A DNA stretch of 40,246 nt from Catenulispora pinisilvae (lineage in GTDB: Bacteria; Actinomycetota; Actinomycetes; Streptomycetales; Catenulisporaceae), in assembly GCF_015356865.1 (NCBI RefSeq), contig NZ_JAAFZA010000080.1:1-40246 (forward strand), given 5' to 3'. The notes beneath the pieces are model-generated. The model was not told the DNA's origin, did not search any database, and saw only the letters and a list, made by a program, of their open reading frames with translations. Position numbers and translations under genes: made by a program. Shown here piece by piece: positions 25,766-33,217 of the stretch; position 1 is the stretch's first letter, and each line of letters opens with the position of its first letter.

Positions 25766-26709
25766 TTTTCTTTCCCTGTGGAGTCGTTGCCGACGCCGGT
25801 CAGCGGGCCGACCCGCAACGGCACGCCGTTGGTGTTGTAGCCCACCGGCAGCTGGCCCGTCTGGCCCTTGCCGGTCACCGGGTCGATCTTGTTCGCCAGG
25901 TCCTTCAGGTGCTGCTGGTAGTCGGCCGCGGAGACGACCTTGACGTAGAACAGCATCCGGGAGTGGTCGACGCCGCACAGTTCGGCACAGCGGCCGATGA
26001 ACGTGCCCTCCTTGCTCGGGGTGAGCTCGAACTCGTTGATCCGGCCGGGCACGACGTCCAGCTTGAACAAGAAGTTCGGCACCCAGAAGGAGTGGATGAC
26101 GTCGGTGGAGGTCAGCGTGAAGCGCACCCGCTCGTTCACCGGCAGCCACAGCACCGGCAGTTCGGCGGGCGTGCCGGCGTCGTAGACCGCCAGCTGGCCG
26201 GGGGTGTCCTGCTGGGTGACCGCGTCGTAGTTGTAGTTCCACGACCAGGACCACTGCCGGCCCACGACGTTCACCTTCACGTCGGGGTTCTTGTGCAGTT
26301 CCAGCAGCTTGGACTCGTCCTTGGCGGTGAAGAAGAACAACACCGCGATCATGATGAACGGGACGACCGTGAACAGCACTTCGATCGGCACGTTGTAGCG
26401 GGTCTGCGCCGGGATCTCGATGCCGGTGCGCTTGCGCCGGTAGAAGATGACGCACCACAGGATCAGGCCCCACACCAGGGCCCCGACGGCCAGGGCGGCG
26501 ATCCACGAACCCTGCCACAGGTGCAGGATGATCGGCGCTTCCTTGGTGGCCGGAGCGGGAACTCCCAGCCGCTTAAATTGCCCGCTGTCGCAGCCGGTCG
26601 CGGTCATGGCGACCAGCCCGGCCACGGCGAGCACGCCGAGCTTGCCGCGCCGCGATCGCCGCGCCGGGGGTGTGCGCTGCGGCGACGGGTCGGAGCCGTG
26701 TGGACTCAA
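25762..26709 (-). CDS. ctaC: Cytochrome c oxidase subunit II
   Basis: Carries the CuA centre that takes electrons from the QcrC haems. From a TTG at 26707-26709 it has 315 residues: a basic N-region, lipobox MTATGC (C40), two membrane helices (about 66-90 and 108-128) and a cupredoxin domain. CuA ligands are H206 (VIHSFW), C241, E243, C245, H249 and M252 ([12 protein letters not shown]). The TTG is chosen because GGGAAGG is about five bases upstream and because the resulting signal sequence is a proper lipoprotein leader; the open frame continues to 27051 but that stretch overlaps the divergent promoter region and looks non-coding. Confidence 0.95.
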   Translation of the reverse strand: MSPHGSDPSPQRTPPARRSRRGKLGVLAVAGLVAMTATGCDSGQFKRLGVPAPATKEAPIILHLWQGSWIAALAVGALVWGLILWCVIFYRRKRTGIEIPAQTRYNVPIEVLFTVVPFIMIAVLFFFTAKDESKLLELHKNPDVKVNVVGRQWSWSWNYNYDAVTQQDTPGQLAVYDAGTPAELPVLWLPVNERVRFTLTSTDVIHSFWVPNFLFKLDVVPGRINEFELTPSKEGTFIGRCAELCGVDHSRMLFYVKVVSAADYQQHLKDLANKIDPVTGKGQTGQLPVGYNTNGVPLRVGPLTGVGNDSTGKEK

Positions 26710-27055
26710 GGTTGCCTTCCCGAGGTTCAAGCCTTGACGGCAGGCACGCGGCGGACCCCGGGATCGCACCCGGTGTGCCCGCACGTCACGGCCCTGCCAG
26801 GGGCGGTGTCTTCTCTCTCGCGGCCAAACCCTACTCCAGCCCCAATTGCCTCTTGCGCGGAGGTCCCGGTTAACGCGTGTGGCGGGGTCGGGGGTCACAC
26901 TTCCGGCCGAACTGACGGCGTTGATCTGATGAGGACAACAGTGTTGTGCCGGTGGTTCGGGGGCGAGCCGGTGGTGGTTCGGTGACGGATCGGCGGCGGG
27001 CCGGGTGCCGGTCGGGTACGGCGCGTGACGGCGCAGGGTCCGTATCGTCAAGGCC
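26710..27055. other. 346-base divergent region between ctaC and the cysteine desulfurase
   Basis: No supported gene. The rightmost end holds a leaderless-type box for the desulfurase (27043-27048). A short inverted repeat ACAAC-AGT-GTTGT at 26935-26947 is the only other symmetric element I see. The ctaC promoter must be here but is not evident. Confidence 0.4.
27043..27055 (+). promoter_or_regulatory. Leaderless-type -10 box for the cysteine desulfurase gene
   Basis: TATCGT at 27043-27048 is seven bases before the GTG at 27056. No Shine-Dalgarno sequence is present. Confidence 0.4.
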
Positions 27056-28189
27056 GTGACTCATTTCGACGCCGCCTCCGCCGAACCCCCGCACCCGGCC
27101 GCCCGCGCCGCGCTGCTGGCGGCCTTCGACGAGGGCTGGGCCGACCCCGCCCGGCTCTACCGGGCCGGACGCCAGGCCCGGCTGCTGCTGGACCAGTCCC
27201 GGGCCGCGGTCGCCGACGTGCTCGGATGCCGGGCCCGGGAAGTGACGTTCACCGCTTCGGGGACGGCCGCGATCCACTACGGGGTCGCCGGGGTCCTGGC
27301 CGGGCGGCGGCGGGTCGGGGACCGGCTGGTGGTGTCAGCGGTCGAGCACTCCGCGGTGTTGCACGCGGCGGAGCTGCACGCCGCCGAGCGGACCGACGCC
27401 GAGCGGCACGACACCGTGGCAATGGTCGGCGTGGACCGGCTGGGCCGGGTGGACGTCGAGGCCTTCGCGCGCGAGCTGGAGGTGCCCGGAACGGCCCTGG
27501 CCTGCTTGCAAGCCGCCAATCACGAGGTCGGCACGGTCCAGCCGCTGGCCCCGGTCTTCGAAGCCGCAAGTGCGGCCGGGGTGCCGCTGCTGGTGGACGC
27601 CGCCCAGGTGGTCGGCCGGCTGCCGGTGCCGCCGGAGTGGTCGGTGCTGTGTGCTTCGTCTCACAAGTGGGGCGGTCCGGCCGGGGTCGGGATCCTCGCC
27701 GTGCGCAAGGGGACGCGCTTCGCGCCGACGTGGGCCATCGACGAACACGAAGACGGCCGCGTCCCCGGCGCGGTGAACCTGCCCGGCATCGTCGCGGCCG
27801 CCGCCGCGCTGGTGGCGCGGGAGCAGGAACGCCAGGCCGAGGCGGTACGGCTGTGGGCCCTGACCGACCGGCTGCGGGCGGCGCTGCCGAGCGTCGCCGA
27901 CGACATCGACGTGTTCGGCGACCCTGACGAGCGGCTGCCGAACCTCGTCGCCTTCTCCTGCCCGGCGGTGAACGCCGAGGCGCTGGTGCTGGATCTGGAC
28001 GAGGCGGGGTTCGAGGTGTCGTCGGGGTCGGCGTGCACCTCTGACACCGTCACCCCGAGCCACGTGCTGGTCGCCATGGGCGCCGCGGATCGGGGGAACG
28101 TGCGGGTGTCGCTGCCGTTCGGCACGGCGGAGGAAGATGTGGAACGCTTCCTCGCCGTGCTGCCCGGCGTGTTGGAGAAGCTGCGCTGA
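27056..28189 (+). CDS. Cysteine desulfurase (NifS/IscS-like, class V aminotransferase)
   Basis: A PLP enzyme that releases persulfide sulfur from cysteine for Fe-S or other sulfur chemistry. It has 377 residues. PLP site: the TASGTAAIHYG glycine-rich turn, AANHEVGT (His stacking on the ring), LVDAAQ (Asp) and SSHKWGGPAG with Schiff-base K204. The persulfide-carrying cysteine is C327 in SSGSACTSDTVTPSHVL, so it belongs to the group with a Ser-Gly-Ser-Ala-Cys loop like IscS/NifS. It starts at a GTG next to a TANNNT box. Neighbours downstream (an ErpA-type protein and the [4Fe-4S] enzyme NadA) make Fe-S supply, possibly to NadA, the likely role. Confidence 0.88.
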   Translation: MTHFDAASAEPPHPAARAALLAAFDEGWADPARLYRAGRQARLLLDQSRAAVADVLGCRAREVTFTASGTAAIHYGVAGVLAGRRRVGDRLVVSAVEHSAVLHAAELHAAERTDAERHDTVAMVGVDRLGRVDVEAFARELEVPGTALACLQAANHEVGTVQPLAPVFEAASAAGVPLLVDAAQVVGRLPVPPEWSVLCASSHKWGGPAGVGILAVRKGTRFAPTWAIDEHEDGRVPGAVNLPGIVAAAAALVAREQERQAEAVRLWALTDRLRAALPSVADDIDVFGDPDERLPNLVAFSCPAVNAEALVLDLDEAGFEVSSGSACTSDTVTPSHVLVAMGAADRGNVRVSLPFGTAEEDVERFLAVLPGVLEKLR

Positions 28190-28258
28190 GCGCGGCTCGC
28201 CGCGGTTGAGGGGGCTCAGGCCAAGGACCTCAGACCGCAAGGGCCAGATCGCCGGGCT

Positions 28259-28322
28259 CAGGCGGTCAGGCGGTCAGGCCGGCAGGCGCTCAGGCCGTCA
28301 GGCGCTCAGGCCGTCAGGCTCC
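28259..28322 (-). repeat. 8-bp tandem repeat, eight copies, spanning the adoK stop codon
   Basis: CAGGCSGT-type units start every 8 bases from 28259 to 28315. On the minus strand each full unit contains TGA (plus TCA at 28258, 28266, 28274, 28290, 28298, 28306 and 28314); the one at 28306-28308 is the adoK stop. The last two units lie inside the coding end. Because 8 is not a multiple of three, stops occur in all frames. Confidence 0.9.
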
Positions 28323-29295
28323 GGGCGACCTCGCCGGCCGCGTCGTCGCCGTAGGCCACCGCGAACCGCTCCAGGAAGCGACCGCGCCGCAGGTCGTACT
28401 CCTGCGGGCCGACCGTCTCGATCACCAGCGTGGCCAGCAGGCAGCCGACCTGCGCCGCCAGCTCCTCGCCGGCGCCCCAGGACAGACCGGCGATGAAGCC
28501 GGCCCGGAAGGCGTCGCCGACGCCGGTCGGGTCGGCCTTCGTCTCCTCCTTGGCGGTGGCGACTTCGAGCACGTCCACGCCGCCGTCCGCGGTGCGCCGG
28601 GTGATCCGCACGCCCTGCGCGCCGAGCGTGACCACCCGGGCGCCGACCCGGCGCAGGATCTCCTCGGCGTCCCAGCCGGTCTTCTGCTCGATCAGCGCGG
28701 CCTCGTACTCGTTGGTGAACAGGTACCGGGCGCCGTCGACCAGCCGCTTGATGTCCTCCCCGGCCATCCGGGCCAGCTGCTGCGAGGGGTCGGCGGCGAA
28801 CGGGATGCCGCGCTCCCGGCACTCCTCGGTGTGCCGCAGCATCGCCTCGGGGTCGTCGGCCCCGATCAGCACCAGGTCCAGGCCGCCGACCCGGGCGGCG
28901 ATCGGGCCGATCTCGATCAGCCGGGCCTCGGCCATCGCGCCGGTGTAGAAGGAGGCGATCTGGTTGTGGTCGGCGTCCGTGGTGCAGACGAAGCGGGCCG
29001 TGTGCAGCAGCTCGCTGATGCGGACCGAGTCGCAGTCCACGTTGTTGCGCTCCAGCCAGGAGCGGTACTCGCCGAAGTCCTCGCCGGCGCTGCCGACCAG
29101 GATCGGGCGCAGGCCCAGCTTGCCCATCCCGAAGCAGATGTTCGGCGCCACCCCGCCGCGCCGGATCTCCAGCGAGTCGACCAGGAACGACAACGAAACG
29201 GTGTGGAGCTGCTCGGCCACCAGCTGCTCGGCGAAGCGGCCGGGGAAGCTCATCAGGTGGTCGGTCGCGATAGAACCGGTGACGGCGACGCGCAC
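28306..29295 (-). CDS. adoK: Adenosine kinase, actinobacterial PfkB/ribokinase type
   Basis: Phosphorylates adenosine to AMP (purine salvage); the family also includes other carbohydrate kinases. The protein is 329 residues from the GTG at 29293-29295. VRVAVTGSIATDHLMSFPGRF, SLSFLVDSLEIRRGGVAPNI, TARFVCTTDADHNQIASFYTGAM, AADPSQQLAR and the catalytic DPTGVGDAFRAGF closely follow Mycobacterium tuberculosis Rv2202c as I remember it. The longer frame with a GTG at 29340 is possible, but that codon lies eight bases past the erpA terminator hairpin and adds a 15-residue unrelated leader. No ribosome binding site is clear for either. Its C-terminal codons and stop are part of an 8-bp repeat. Confidence 0.88.
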   Translation of the reverse strand: MRVAVTGSIATDHLMSFPGRFAEQLVAEQLHTVSLSFLVDSLEIRRGGVAPNICFGMGKLGLRPILVGSAGEDFGEYRSWLERNNVDCDSVRISELLHTARFVCTTDADHNQIASFYTGAMAEARLIEIGPIAARVGGLDLVLIGADDPEAMLRHTEECRERGIPFAADPSQQLARMAGEDIKRLVDGARYLFTNEYEAALIEQKTGWDAEEILRRVGARVVTLGAQGVRITRRTADGGVDVLEVATAKEETKADPTGVGDAFRAGFIAGLSWGAGEELAAQVGCLLATLVIETVGPQEYDLRRGRFLERFAVAYGDDAAGEVARSLTA

Positions 29296-29347
29296 GGGGG
29301 ACTCGATTCTGTTCGAGGAGGGTTTTCGGCTCGCGGGCACGGCAAAG

Positions 29348-29373
29348 GGGTGGGCCCGCGAACGGGCCCACCC
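29348..29373 (-). terminator. Terminator of the ErpA-type gene
   Basis: A perfect 11-bp stem (29348-29358 with 29363-29373) with a stable CGAA loop lies about 65 bases downstream of the minus-strand Fe-S gene, followed on that strand by CTTTGCC. Confidence 0.75.
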
Positions 29374-29436
29374 ACCGTGATAACCGCCGCCGCGGCCTTC
29401 ACACAGATCGTGTGCGGCCCAGCGGGTTGAATCTGT

Positions 29437-29802
29437 CTAGCTGAAGCTGTCGCCGCAGGCACACGACGAACCCGCGTTCGGGTTGTCGATCGTGAAGCCC
29501 TGCTTCTCGATGGTGTCGACGAAGTCCACCTTCGCCCCGGCCAGGTACGGCGCGGACATCCGGTCGGTGACGACGTTCACCCCGTCGAACTCGGCGACGA
29601 CGTCGCCGTCGAGCGCGCGGTCGTCGAAGTAGAGCTGATAGCGCAGACCCGAGCAGCCACCGGGCTGCACGGCGACGCGCAGCGACAGGTCGTCGCGGCC
29701 CTCCTGCTCCAGCAGCGACTTCACCTTGGAGGCCGCCTCAGCGGACAAGATGAGGCCCTGCGCGACAGTCGCCTCCTGCGAGGTCTCCGTCTGCACGGTC
29801 AT
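29437..29802 (-). CDS. erpA: Iron-sulfur cluster insertion protein (ErpA/HesB, A-type carrier)
   Basis: 121 residues of the A-type carrier family that delivers Fe-S clusters to target enzymes. The three family cysteines are present: one in PGGCSGLRYQLYFDD and two in the C-terminal SSCACGDSF. GLILSAEAASKVKSLLEQE and GFTIDNPNAGSSC are typical. GAAGGAG lies seven bases before the ATG at 29800-29802. It lies 144 bases downstream of nadA on the same strand and may be co-transcribed with it; NadA needs a [4Fe-4S] cluster. Confidence 0.93.
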   Translation of the reverse strand: MTVQTETSQEATVAQGLILSAEAASKVKSLLEQEGRDDLSLRVAVQPGGCSGLRYQLYFDDRALDGDVVAEFDGVNVVTDRMSAPYLAGAKVDFVDTIEKQGFTIDNPNAGSSCACGDSFS

Positions 29803-29946
29803 ATGCGTACTCCTTCATCTGGACACACCGGCGCCCCGTGGAGCGCGCCTGCACAACTGGGGGAACCACGCGCCGCCGGAAGCTATTCCTTCCCCATCGT
29901 CGCACAGGTCCCGAAGGGGCGAAACCGGCCCACCGGGCAGGTCCCC

Positions 29947-31134
29947 CTACGGCAGCGCCAGCATCTGCTCCAGCGCCACCCGGGCGAAGTGCGCCGTGTC
30001 GGCGTCCACTTCGATCACGTTCGGCACCCGGCCCTCGGCCAGCGCCTCCAGCGTCCAGACCAGGTGCGGGAGGTCGATGCGGTTCATCGTCGAGCAGTAG
30101 CAGACGCTCTTGTCCAGGAACACGATCTGCTTGTCCGGGTGCTCGGCGGCCAGCCGCTTGACCAGGTTCAGTTCCGTGCCGATGGCCCAGGCGCTGCCCG
30201 GCTCCGCCTCGTTCAGAAGGGCGATGATGCGCTCGGTGGAGCCGACGTGGTCGGCCTTCTCGACCACTTCGTGCCGGCACTCGGGGTGGACTAGGACGTT
30301 GACGCCCGGGACGCGCTCGCGCACCTCGTCGACGCACTCCGGGGTGAAGCGGCCGTGGACGGAGCAGTGGCCGCGCCACAGGATCATCTTGGCGTCGCGG
30401 AGCTGGTCGTCGGTCAGGCCCCCGTCGGGGCGGTGGGGGTTGTAGACCACGCAGTCGTCCAGGGACAGGCCCAGGTCGCGGACCGCGGTGTTGCGGCCGA
30501 GGTGCTGGTCGGGCAGGAACAGGACCTGCGTGCCCTTGGCGAAGGCCCATTCCAGGGCGCGCTCGGCGTTGGAGGAGGTGCAGATCGTGCCGCCGTGGCG
30601 GCCGGTGAAGGCCTTGATGTCGGCCGAGGAGTTCATATACGAGACCGGCACCACCTGTGAAGCGATACCCAGGTCCGCAAGCCGCTCCCAGCAGCGCTCC
30701 ACCTGCTCGGCGGTGGCCATGTCGGCCATGGAACAGCCGGCGGCCAGGTCCGGCAGGATCACCTGCTGGGCGTCGGTGGTGAGGATGTCCGCCGACTCGG
30801 CCATGAAGTGGACGCCGCAGAAGACGATGAACTCGGCCTCGGGGCGGGCCGCCGCCTGCTGCGCCAGTTTGAAGCTGTCGCCGGTGACGTCGGCGAAGCC
30901 GATGACCTCGTCGCGCTGGTAGTGGTGGCCGAGGATGAAGAGCCGGTCGCCCAGCTTGGCCTTGGCCGCCGCGGCGCGGGCCACCAGGTCGGGGTCGGAG
31001 GCCTGGGGCAGCTCGCCTGGGCACTCCACGCCGCGCTCGCTGCGCGGGTCGGCACTGCGGCCGAGCAGGAGCAGGCTGACCGGCGTGGGTGCCGGCTCCT
31101 GGAAGGCCGGCGCCGGAACTGTGGTCGTGGTCAT
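29947..31134 (-). CDS. nadA: Quinolinate synthase
   Basis: A [4Fe-4S] enzyme that condenses iminoaspartate with dihydroxyacetone phosphate to quinolinate in de novo NAD synthesis. It has 395 residues, the longer NadA form. Cluster ligands by comparison with known NadA are C106 (VFCGVHFMAE), C257 (GHCSVHGRF) and C345 (CYCSTMNRI). GHHYQRDEVIGFADVTGDS and GTICTSSNAERALEWA are family segments. AAGGGG stands about eight bases before the ATG. No nadB or nadC is in the window. The upstream region has an AT-rich promoter with inverted repeats. Confidence 0.95.
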   Translation of the reverse strand: MTTTTVPAPAFQEPAPTPVSLLLLGRSADPRSERGVECPGELPQASDPDLVARAAAAKAKLGDRLFILGHHYQRDEVIGFADVTGDSFKLAQQAAARPEAEFIVFCGVHFMAESADILTTDAQQVILPDLAAGCSMADMATAEQVERCWERLADLGIASQVVPVSYMNSSADIKAFTGRHGGTICTSSNAERALEWAFAKGTQVLFLPDQHLGRNTAVRDLGLSLDDCVVYNPHRPDGGLTDDQLRDAKMILWRGHCSVHGRFTPECVDEVRERVPGVNVLVHPECRHEVVEKADHVGSTERIIALLNEAEPGSAWAIGTELNLVKRLAAEHPDKQIVFLDKSVCYCSTMNRIDLPHLVWTLEALAEGRVPNVIEVDADTAHFARVALEQMLALP

Positions 31135-31151
31135 CCCGTTACCCCTTTTCG

Positions 31152-31187
31152 TCTATCTGACGTTAATAGATCATACCCTGATGTCAG
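31152..31187 (-). promoter_or_regulatory. AT-rich promoter/operator region of nadA
   Basis: On the minus strand TATGAT (plus 31170-31175) is a good -10 box about 36 bases before the nadA ATG. TCTAT-N9-ATAGA (31152-31170) and CTGAC-N21-GTCAG (31157-31187) are inverted repeats overlapping it, so the start site could be repressor-controlled. The regulator is not known from sequence. Confidence 0.4.
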
Positions 31188-31251
31188 TGTGACGAGAAGC
31201 GCCGCCGGACCGCCGTGGTGGACGTCACAACGCCGGCCCGCGGAAACCGAT

Positions 31252-31264
31252 TACCATCCGGTGC
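31252..31264 (+). promoter_or_regulatory. Leaderless-type -10 box for the glycerate kinase gene
   Basis: TACCAT at 31252-31257 is seven bases before the GTG at 31265. Confidence 0.4.
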
Positions 31265-32476
31265 GTGCACATCGTCATCGCCATGGACAAGTTCGCCGGA
31301 ACGCTCACCGCCCCGGAGGCCGTGCGGGCCGTCACCGCCGGCTGGCTCCGGAGCTCGCCGGAGGATGAGGTGACCGGGGTCCCGATGTCGGACGGGGGGC
31401 CGGGGTTCCTCGACTCGATGAGCGACGCGTTCCAGGGCCGGGTCCGCTTCGCCGAGCAGCTGGCGACGGTCACCGGGCCGCTGGGGACCGAGGTCACCGG
31501 ACGGTATCTGGTCGAGTCGGGGGGCGGGTCGACAGACGGGTCGGGAGACAAGTCGGGAGACGGGTCGGGAGACGGGTCGACAGGCGAAAAGCGCGCCACC
31601 GCCTACATCGAAGTAGCCGAAGCCTGCGGCCTGCACCTGGTCCCGGCCGACCAGCGCGACGCCAAGGCCGCGACCACCTACGGCGTCGGCGAGCTGATCG
31701 CCGCCGCCCTGGCCGACGGCGCGAAGCGGCTGGTCATCGGGCTCGGCGGCACCAGCACCACCGACGGCGGCGCCGGTCTGCTGGCCGCCCTCGGCGCCGA
31801 ACCGGCCGAGGTCCTGCGGGCCGGCGGCGGGGCCCTGAAGAGCCTGCACGACCTGGACCTGACCGAGCCCCGCCGCCGCCTGGCCGGCATCGAGATCGTG
31901 ATCGCCAGCGACGTCGACAACCCGCTACTCGGCCTGCGCGGCGCGGCAGCAGTCTTCGGCCCGCAGAAGGGCGCCACCGACGACGACGTCCAGCGCCTCG
32001 ACGCCGCCCTCACCCACTTCGCCGAACTCGCCGGCGCCATCGGCCAGGAACCCGGCGCGATCCGCCGCACCCTGGACGCCCCCGGCGCCGGCGCGGGCGG
32101 CGGCCTCGGCTACGGGCTGATGCTCCTGGGCGGCCACCGCGTCCCCGGCATCGGCACCGTCATCGCCGAGACCGGCCTGGCCGACCTGATCGCCGGCGCG
32201 GACCTGGTCATCACCGGCGAGGGCCGCTTCGACCACAGCTCGCTGGGCGGCAAGGTCCCGACCGGCGTCGCGGAGGCGGCGCAGGCATCGGGGCGGCCGT
32301 GCATCGTGCTGGCCGGACTGGTCGAGGTGGGCAAGCGCGAGTTGGCCGCCGCCGGGTTCGCGGCTGCTTACGAGGTCGCCGAGCAGGCCGGGTCTGCGCA
32401 GGAGGCGATGGCTCGCGCGGAGTTCCATCTCACGGCGCTGGCTGAGCGGGTGGCTCGGAGTTGGTCTCGGGGGTAG
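31265..32476 (+). CDS. glxK: Glycerate kinase (GK-I family)
   Basis: Phosphorylates glycerate, feeding it into glycolysis (glyoxylate or serine routes). The family has a two-domain fold; this member has 403 residues. Recognisable segments are IVIAMDKFAGTLTAPEA, VPMSDGGPGF, EVAEACGL, GLGGTSTTDGGAG, ASDVDNPLLGLRGAA, FGPQKGA, GAGAGGGLGYGLM and ITGEGRFDHSSLGGK. The start is a GTG next to a TANNNT box. Residues about 88-107 (STDGSGDKSGDGSGDG region) are encoded by a 12-bp tandem repeat and form an extra Gly/Ser/Asp loop not expected in the family. The 3' part is duplicated immediately downstream. Confidence 0.92.
   Translation: MHIVIAMDKFAGTLTAPEAVRAVTAGWLRSSPEDEVTGVPMSDGGPGFLDSMSDAFQGRVRFAEQLATVTGPLGTEVTGRYLVESGGGSTDGSGDKSGDGSGDGSTGEKRATAYIEVAEACGLHLVPADQRDAKAATTYGVGELIAAALADGAKRLVIGLGGTSTTDGGAGLLAALGAEPAEVLRAGGGALKSLHDLDLTEPRRRLAGIEIVIASDVDNPLLGLRGAAAVFGPQKGATDDDVQRLDAALTHFAELAGAIGQEPGAIRRTLDAPGAGAGGGLGYGLMLLGGHRVPGIGTVIAETGLADLIAGADLVITGEGRFDHSSLGGKVPTGVAEAAQASGRPCIVLAGLVEVGKRELAAAGFAAAYEVAEQAGSAQEAMARAEFHLTALAERVARSWSRG
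31526..31585 (+). repeat. 12-bp in-frame tandem repeat inside glycerate kinase, five copies
   Basis: GGGTCGRSAGAC-like units start at 31526, 31538, 31550, 31562 and 31574. Each adds four residues (GST/SGD-x type), so the frame is kept. The encoded loop is flexible and hydrophilic. Confidence 0.9.
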
Positions 32477-32644
32477 GGGCGGCCGTGCATCGTGCTGGCC
32501 GGGCTGGTCGAGGTGGGCAAGCGCGAGCTGGCCGGGGTGGTCGAGGTGGGCAAGCGCGAGCTGGCCGCCGCCGGGTTCGCGGCTGCTTACGAGGTCGCCG
32601 AGCAGGCCAGGTCTGCGCAGGAGGCCATGGCTCGCGCGGAGTAG
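32477..32644 (+). pseudogene. Duplicated 3' fragment of the glycerate kinase gene
   Basis: From the first base after the glxK stop, 165 bp repeat the 132 bp at 32291-32422 with four substitutions, plus an extra internal 33-bp duplication (32501-32533 and 32534-32566). The copy is in the same frame as glxK and ends in its own TAG at 32642-32644, so stop-codon readthrough would add 55 residues. It has no start of its own and cannot encode an enzyme. It is a recent partial tandem duplication. Confidence 0.85.
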
Positions 32645-33011
32645 TTTCCGAGGCGAGGCCGAGAGTTTCCGAGGCCAAAAGTTCCCGAGGCGAGTTGCGG
32701 CTGGCTTGTGGGTTTTAAGGCTTTTTACGGCCTTCGGTCATAGTTGTGCCGGTTCGGGGTTCGGGTCGGTGAGTCGGCATGTCGGCTGCCAGTTCCCGCG
32801 TTCACAACCCCGCCGCACCTCAGGCCTCTTCCACTCCGGCAAGTCAGGACAAGGGCAAGATCAACGGCAAGAGCACAAGCAAGATCAAGGTCAAGAGCCA
32901 TGGTGAAGAGCCGGCGCCTCCGGCGGGGGCTCTCGGCTCCCTCGGGGAACTGGCGCTGCTCCATAGGGTGGCCGGGTCAGGGCCCTGCGGCGGCGGTTTG
33001 TGAGGTGGTTG
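32645..33011. other. Low-complexity stretch without a supportable gene
   Basis: It begins with three variants of AGTTTCCGAGGC (about 32644-32693) and continues with AAG-rich hexamer-like repeats (about 32846-32900: CAAG, ATCAA, CAAG). ORFs on both strands here have biased, repetitive translations and no family likeness, so I do not call them. The area looks like decayed or repeat-expanded DNA. Confidence 0.45.
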
Positions 33012-33190
33012 CGGTTCGTTCCCCTCGGTCGCGTCGTCAGCCCCAAGGGGTACAGCGCCGAACCCCGGGAGTAAAGTCCGCGCGCTTGCGGTCAGGCGTG
33101 CAGGTGGCGGCTGCGTACAGCGCGAACTTGACTCCCGAGAACCGGCACTGTAGGCAAAGCCCTGCCGACGCGACCGAGGGGAACGAACCG
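33012..33190. repeat. 179-bp imperfect palindrome with 25-bp perfect arms
   Basis: The outer arms 33012-33036 and 33166-33190 are perfect inverted copies (25/25). Inside them 33051-33083 pairs with 33120-33152 without gaps (26 of 33), separated from the outer arms by a 13-14-base unmatched segment; the central loop is about 36 bases. The whole could form one long hairpin or be the remnant of a small mobile element (MITE-like). No transposase or clear target duplication is visible. Confidence 0.85.
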
Positions 33191-33217
33191 AAAACCGACC
33201 GGAGAAGTACAAAACTA

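Noticed and set aside
25766..26518. An upstream extension of the ctaD frame to an 836-residue protein
   Set aside because: The extension re-reads ctaC in another frame; the GTG at 25763-25765 with AGGGAAAG upstream gives a normal-length subunit I.
26710..27051. Upstream extension of ctaC to 27051
   Set aside because: It would place over 110 residues without family likeness before the lipoprotein signal and would cover the divergent promoter region; the TTG at 26709 with GGGAAGG fits better.
32744..33217. ORFs across the low-complexity and palindromic region (plus strand 74 aa and N-terminal part of a 381-aa frame; minus strand 122 aa)
   Set aside because: Translations are Arg/Ser-rich or follow the DNA repeats, they run through the palindrome, and both strands are open, as expected by chance in GC-rich DNA.
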